Assembly: GCF_029760955.1 (NCBI RefSeq)
Contig: NZ_CP121682.1
Location: forward strand, 6,386,001 to 6,450,000
Length of the DNA: 64,000 bases
Reading direction: 5' to 3'
From: Streptomyces cathayae
Lineage (GTDB): Bacteria > Actinomycetota > Actinomycetes > Streptomycetales > Streptomycetaceae
Every line of letters starts with the position of its first letter. Within the stretch, counting starts at the first letter, position 1. A program made the translations under genes and the position numbers. The notes below the pieces were generated by a model. The model was not told the origin of the DNA and did not search any database. It saw only the letters and a program-made list of their open reading frames with translations. Positions 61,481 through 64,000 of the stretch are shown piece by piece.

Positions 61481-61867
61481 CTACTTGCTGTGCACGATCT
61501 GGATTAGGTTGCCGCAGGTGTCGTCCAGGACCGCAGTGGTGACCTGGCCCATTTCGAGCGGCTCCTGGGTGAACTGCACTCCGAGCCCGCGCAGCCGGTC
61601 GAACTCTGCGTGGACGTTGTCCACGGCGAAGGAGACGGCCGGGATGCCGTCCGCGGCCAGTCCCGTCTTGTACGCCGCCACCACGGGATGGCGGGAGGGC
61701 TCGAGCAGCAGCTGGGTCCCGTCGGGCTCCTCCGCCGAGACCACGGTCAGCCACCGGTCCTCGCCCAGCGGGACGTCGTGCTTCTTCACGAAGCCCAGCA
61801 CCTCGGTGTAGAAGCGCAGGGCCTTCTCCTGGTCGTCGACGAAGGCGCTGGTCAGGTGAATCCTCAT
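61481..61867 (-). CDS. VOC-family (glyoxalase/bleomycin-resistance fold) protein
   Basis: 128 residues in the paired beta-alpha-beta-beta-beta fold: MRIHLTSAFVDDQEKALRFY, VLGFVKKHDVPLGEDRWLTV, AVSFAVDNVHAEFDRLRGLG, TAVLDDTCGNLIQIV. His4 and terminal Glu/Gln positions could bind metal. Substrate unknown; homologues include dioxygenases and detoxifying enzymes. Its ATG overlaps the stop of the upstream ArsR gene (ATGA), so both are one operon controlled by that regulator. Confidence 0.88.
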   Translation of the reverse strand: MRIHLTSAFVDDQEKALRFYTEVLGFVKKHDVPLGEDRWLTVVSAEEPDGTQLLLEPSRHPVVAAYKTGLAADGIPAVSFAVDNVHAEFDRLRGLGVQFTQEPLEMGQVTTAVLDDTCGNLIQIVHSK

Positions 61868-62157
61868 GGGGTGCTCTCCGGACTGTCGGGCCTGAGCCAC
61901 CGGGTCACGATGTGCTCAAGGGGTGCGGTGTTCAGATCGTGGAACTTGTAGCGGCCCTGGCGCCGTGAACGGACCAGTCCCGCGGATTCCAGTACGGCCA
62001 GGTGCTGGCTGATGGCCTGGCGGGACAACCCCAGGCCGTGCTTGGTCACCAGCCGTGTGCATATTTCGAACAGTGTCTGGCCGTCCCGTTCCGCCAGCTC
62101 ATCGAGGATGCGCCGACGGGTCGGGTCGGCCAACGCCTTGAAGACGTCCTCCGCCAT
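61864..62157 (-). CDS. ArsR-family transcriptional regulator
   Basis: 97 residues, winged helix: MAEDVFKALADPTRRRILDE, RDGQTLFEICTRLV, LSRQAISQHLAVLESAGLVR, YKFHDLNTAPLEHI. There are no cysteines in the usual metal-sensing ELCVC position (ICTRLV has one), so it may sense an organic ligand, consistent with the linked VOC gene. The ATG at 62157 is used; a longer frame would start inside its own operator at 62167-62192. Confidence 0.88.
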   Translation of the reverse strand: MAEDVFKALADPTRRRILDELAERDGQTLFEICTRLVTKHGLGLSRQAISQHLAVLESAGLVRSRRQGRYKFHDLNTAPLEHIVTRWLRPDSPESTP

Positions 62158-62166
62158 GACCGACAC

Positions 62167-62192
62167 GATAGGCAAGCGGCTGCTTGCCTATC
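62167..62192. promoter_or_regulatory. ArsR operator
   Basis: GATAGGCAAGC and GCTTGCCTATC are perfect 11-bp inverted repeats separated by GGCT, 9 bases upstream of the arsR-type ATG. The position is suited to autorepression. Confidence 0.7.
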
Positions 62193-62332
62193 AAGTCGGA
62201 TGCGGAAGAGCGCTCGCGCGACGAGGTGAACGGCGCGCACATGCCTGGTCGCTGTACGTGGCTCGTCGGCGCATGTGGGCGGGACGGAGCATGTCGCTTC
62301 GACGCGGAGCCACGTTGATGGGAGAGGCGGTG

Positions 62333-62788
62333 ATGCACATGAGCGATCTGATGGGACGGGCTGCCGAAGAGCCCGGTACGGAGGAAGGCGAACGGGACGC
62401 GGGAGCAAGCTCCGGCATTCTGCGTCTCTTCGGGCGTCAGCTGAAGCGGTTCCGGGTCCGGGTGGGCCCGGAACGGCCCGAGTTCTGTTCGACGACGGGC
62501 TACTCGGCCTCGACGATCGCCGCGTACGAACAGGGCCGCCGGGTCCCGCCGCCGAAGTTCATCGACCAGGCGGACGAACTTTTGGACGCAGGCGGCGTCC
62601 TCCAAGAGATGAAGGAGGAGGTCGCGCGGGCGCAGTATCCGGCGTTCTTCCGGGACGCGGCGCGGTTGGAGACGGAAGCGGTCGAACTGCACGTGTACGC
62701 GAACCAGGCGGTGCCAGGACTGCTGCAGACGCGGGAGTACGCGCGGGCGGTGTTCGGCATGATGCGTCCGCGCTCGGCGAGGCGGTGA
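62333..62788 (+). pseudogene. XRE-family (DUF5753-type) regulator gene, 3'-truncated
   Basis: 151 residues remain. The N-terminal helix-turn-helix is intact (FGRQLKRFRVRVGPERPEFC, GYSASTIAAYEQGRRVPPPK) and the DUF5753 domain starts (FRDAARLETEAVELHVYANQ, VPGLLQTREYARAVFGMMRP). It ends with RSARR where family members continue for about 120 residues. The ATG at 62333 follows GGAGAGG at 62321-62327. The usual small DUF397 partner gene is absent. The break coincides with the start of the hairpin-rich DNA preceding tnpB, pointing to insertion or deletion by a mobile element. Confidence 0.7.
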
Positions 62789-63230
62789 ACGGGTTGGGTG
62801 GCTACCGGGTTTCATTCGCAGTGCTCCGGCCTTCAGACCGTGGGGGTGAAGCGAATCGTGTGACTGCGGCGCGGAGCGTCGCGGTGGCGTTCCGGCGGAG
62901 CCGGACAGTGCGGCCGCCGAGGGTGAGGCGGGGAACGGATGTTCCCGGCGACATCCGGTGTGGAGCGTTCGTACGCTCCTCGCATGCAGCTTCGGTACGC
63001 CTTCAGCGGATTCTTGCGAGGAACCCCGGGGCTTCAGCCCCGGGAGGAATCGCATCCTTGTGTCCCGCGGCGCGGAGCGCCGCGGTATCGCTTGTGCGGG
63101 CCCGGCCGCGGAGCGGCCGGGTGTCGTGTCCGGTGGGGCCGTGCTGCTGTGCCGGTGTGGGTTCACTCGGCCGGGTGATGACGGGTGAACGTGCGGTGGC
63201 CGGCCGTACGGGTGTGTAGGTTCGGTGATC
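62789..63230 (+). repeat. Hairpin-rich non-coding region preceding tnpB
   Basis: No gene is supported in these 440 bases. At least seven hairpins lie within 62864-63121: 62864-62884 and 62891-62905 (loop GGA in both), 62931-62946 (GGGAAC/GTTCCC), 62962-62979 (GGAGCGT/ACGCTCC), 63025-63044 (CCCGGGGC TTCA GCCCCGGG), 63065-63085 and 63101-63121 (9-bp stems, loop GGA in both). The order TTCAG hairpin, then two GGA-loop hairpins occurs twice (weakly from about 62825, strongly from 63025). It is probably an end of an IS605-type element or an associated RNA. Confidence 0.6.
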
Positions 63231-64000
63231 GTGAAGCTGGTGGTGCAGATCAGGCTACTGCCGACGCCCGTGCAGGCGGCGGCGCTGGAGGCGACCCTGC
63301 GCGCCTGCAACGAGGCCGCCACCTGGGTCGGCGAGGTCGCCTTCGCACACGGAGAGTTCAAGAACTTCGCGCTGCGCAAACTCACCTACGAGCAGGTCAA
63401 GTCACGGTGGGGCCTGGGCGCGCAGGCGGCCCAGCACACGATCAAGAAGACCTGCGACGCCTACGCCACCCTGCGGGCGAACCTGACGGCGGGCCGCCTG
63501 GGCCGCCCCGGCTCGGTCCGCCACCGCCGGGCCACCCAGAAGCCCGTCGTCTTCCGTCCCCTGGGCGCCCAGCCGTACGACGACCGGATGCTCTCGTGGC
63601 AGCTCGCCGAGCGGACGGTGTCGGTGTGGACCACCGGCGGGCGGATGAAAAACGTGGCGTTCACCGCCGTGCCGGAGCAGCTGGCCACCCTCGCCCGGTA
63701 CCGCAGGGGCGAGTCCGATCTCATCTGCCGGGACGGCAGGTGGTTCCTGAACGCCACCTGCGAGGTCCCCGAGGCACCGCTGAACACCGACCCGGTGGAC
63801 TTCCTCGGCATCGACCTCGGTGTTGTGAACATCGCCACCACCTCCGACGGCAAGATCATGGCCGGGCGCGGGCTCAACCGGATCCGGGCCCGGGAACGCA
63901 CGCTGCGGGCCAAGCTGCAGCGGAAGAACACCCCGTCCGCCCGGCGGCGGCTGAAGAAGCGCCGCCGCAAGGAGGCCCGGCGGGCCAAGGACATCAACCA
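63231..64000 (+). CDS. tnpB: RNA-guided endonuclease TnpB, 5' part (continues past window)
   Basis: 256 codons of a TnpB protein of IS200/IS605-type elements. The N-terminal wedge/REC region starts MKLVVQIRLLPTPVQAAALE and includes GRLGRPGSVRHRRATQKPVV. The first RuvC motif FLGIDLGVVNIATTSDGKIM holds the catalytic Asp195. A basic stretch (LKKRRRKEARRAKDIN) follows, leading into the rest of RuvC with the zinc finger outside the window. TnpB cuts DNA guided by an RNA made from the right end of its element. GTG 63231 or GTG 63225 may start it. No TnpA gene is visible upstream. Confidence 0.9.
   Translation, partial: MKLVVQIRLLPTPVQAAALEATLRACNEAATWVGEVAFAHGEFKNFALRKLTYEQVKSRWGLGAQAAQHTIKKTCDAYATLRANLTAGRLGRPGSVRHRRATQKPVVFRPLGAQPYDDRMLSWQLAERTVSVWTTGGRMKNVAFTAVPEQLATLARYRRGESDLICRDGRWFLNATCEVPEAPLNTDPVDFLGIDLGVVNIATTSDGKIMAGRGLNRIRARERTLRAKLQRKNTPSARRRLKKRRRKEARRAKDIN

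Overview
The window is high-GC, densely packed actinobacterial DNA and almost certainly a Streptomyces chromosome. The gene order matches what I recall of the S. coelicolor region around SCO1590-SCO1650: proteasome/pupylation genes, tatAC, a conservon (rarA-E), infC-rpmI-rplT and pheST. GTG starts are common and several genes look leaderless.

Left part (1-18.8 kb): the Pup-proteasome locus. It holds the 3' end of the ATPase gene arc, then dop, pup, a broken endonuclease VII remnant, prcB and prcA. A divergent LacI regulator/MFS pair follows. Then come pafA, two FKBP isomerases, pafB-pafC, two small genes, tatA-tatC, a lipid kinase and a HelY-type helicase. As I recall it, pafABC-tatAC-helY is syntenic with Mycobacterium. 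Pup is deamidated by Dop, ligated by PafA and delivered by Arc to the PrcAB core.

Middle (19-41.7 kb): the five-gene conservon rarABCDE, whose P450 (RarE) lacks the ExxR arginine, then a solo structured remnant resembling the right end of a TnpB element. Next are a pseudouridine synthase, an iron-box-controlled siderophore-interacting flavoprotein, a 5'-3' exonuclease, a two-gene glycine-betaine ABC system with a permease fused to two binding domains, several regulators, a type VII-associated mycosin with its membrane partner, a beta-lactamase-fold protein, SseB-like and DUF1844 proteins. A 14-codon relic of a glutamine amidotransferase lies at 34.2 kb.

Right part (41.7-64 kb): the infC-rpmI-rplT operon, with an apparent AUC start for infC and a rho-independent attenuator in its leader. 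It is followed by a SpoU methyltransferase, an OhkA-like histidine kinase, pheST, a SpoIIE phosphatase, an NsdA-like regulator, a NUDIX hydrolase, a hydroxybutyryl-CoA dehydrogenase and a DUF187 glycosidase-like protein. A DMT transporter/MocR pair has overlapping start codons. After that come a degenerate histidine phosphatase, a DoxX/carboxylesterase divergon with a palindromic operator, and an ArsR/VOC pair with its own palindrome. The window ends in an accessory zone: a truncated XRE-family gene, about 260 bases of consecutive hairpins, and the 5' part of a tnpB gene running off the edge.

No rRNA, tRNA, CRISPR array or replication origin was recognised. The least explained pieces are the TnpB-related structured DNA at 24.1 kb and 62.8-63.2 kb, and small palindromic units inserted in frame in pheT and the mocR-type gene.
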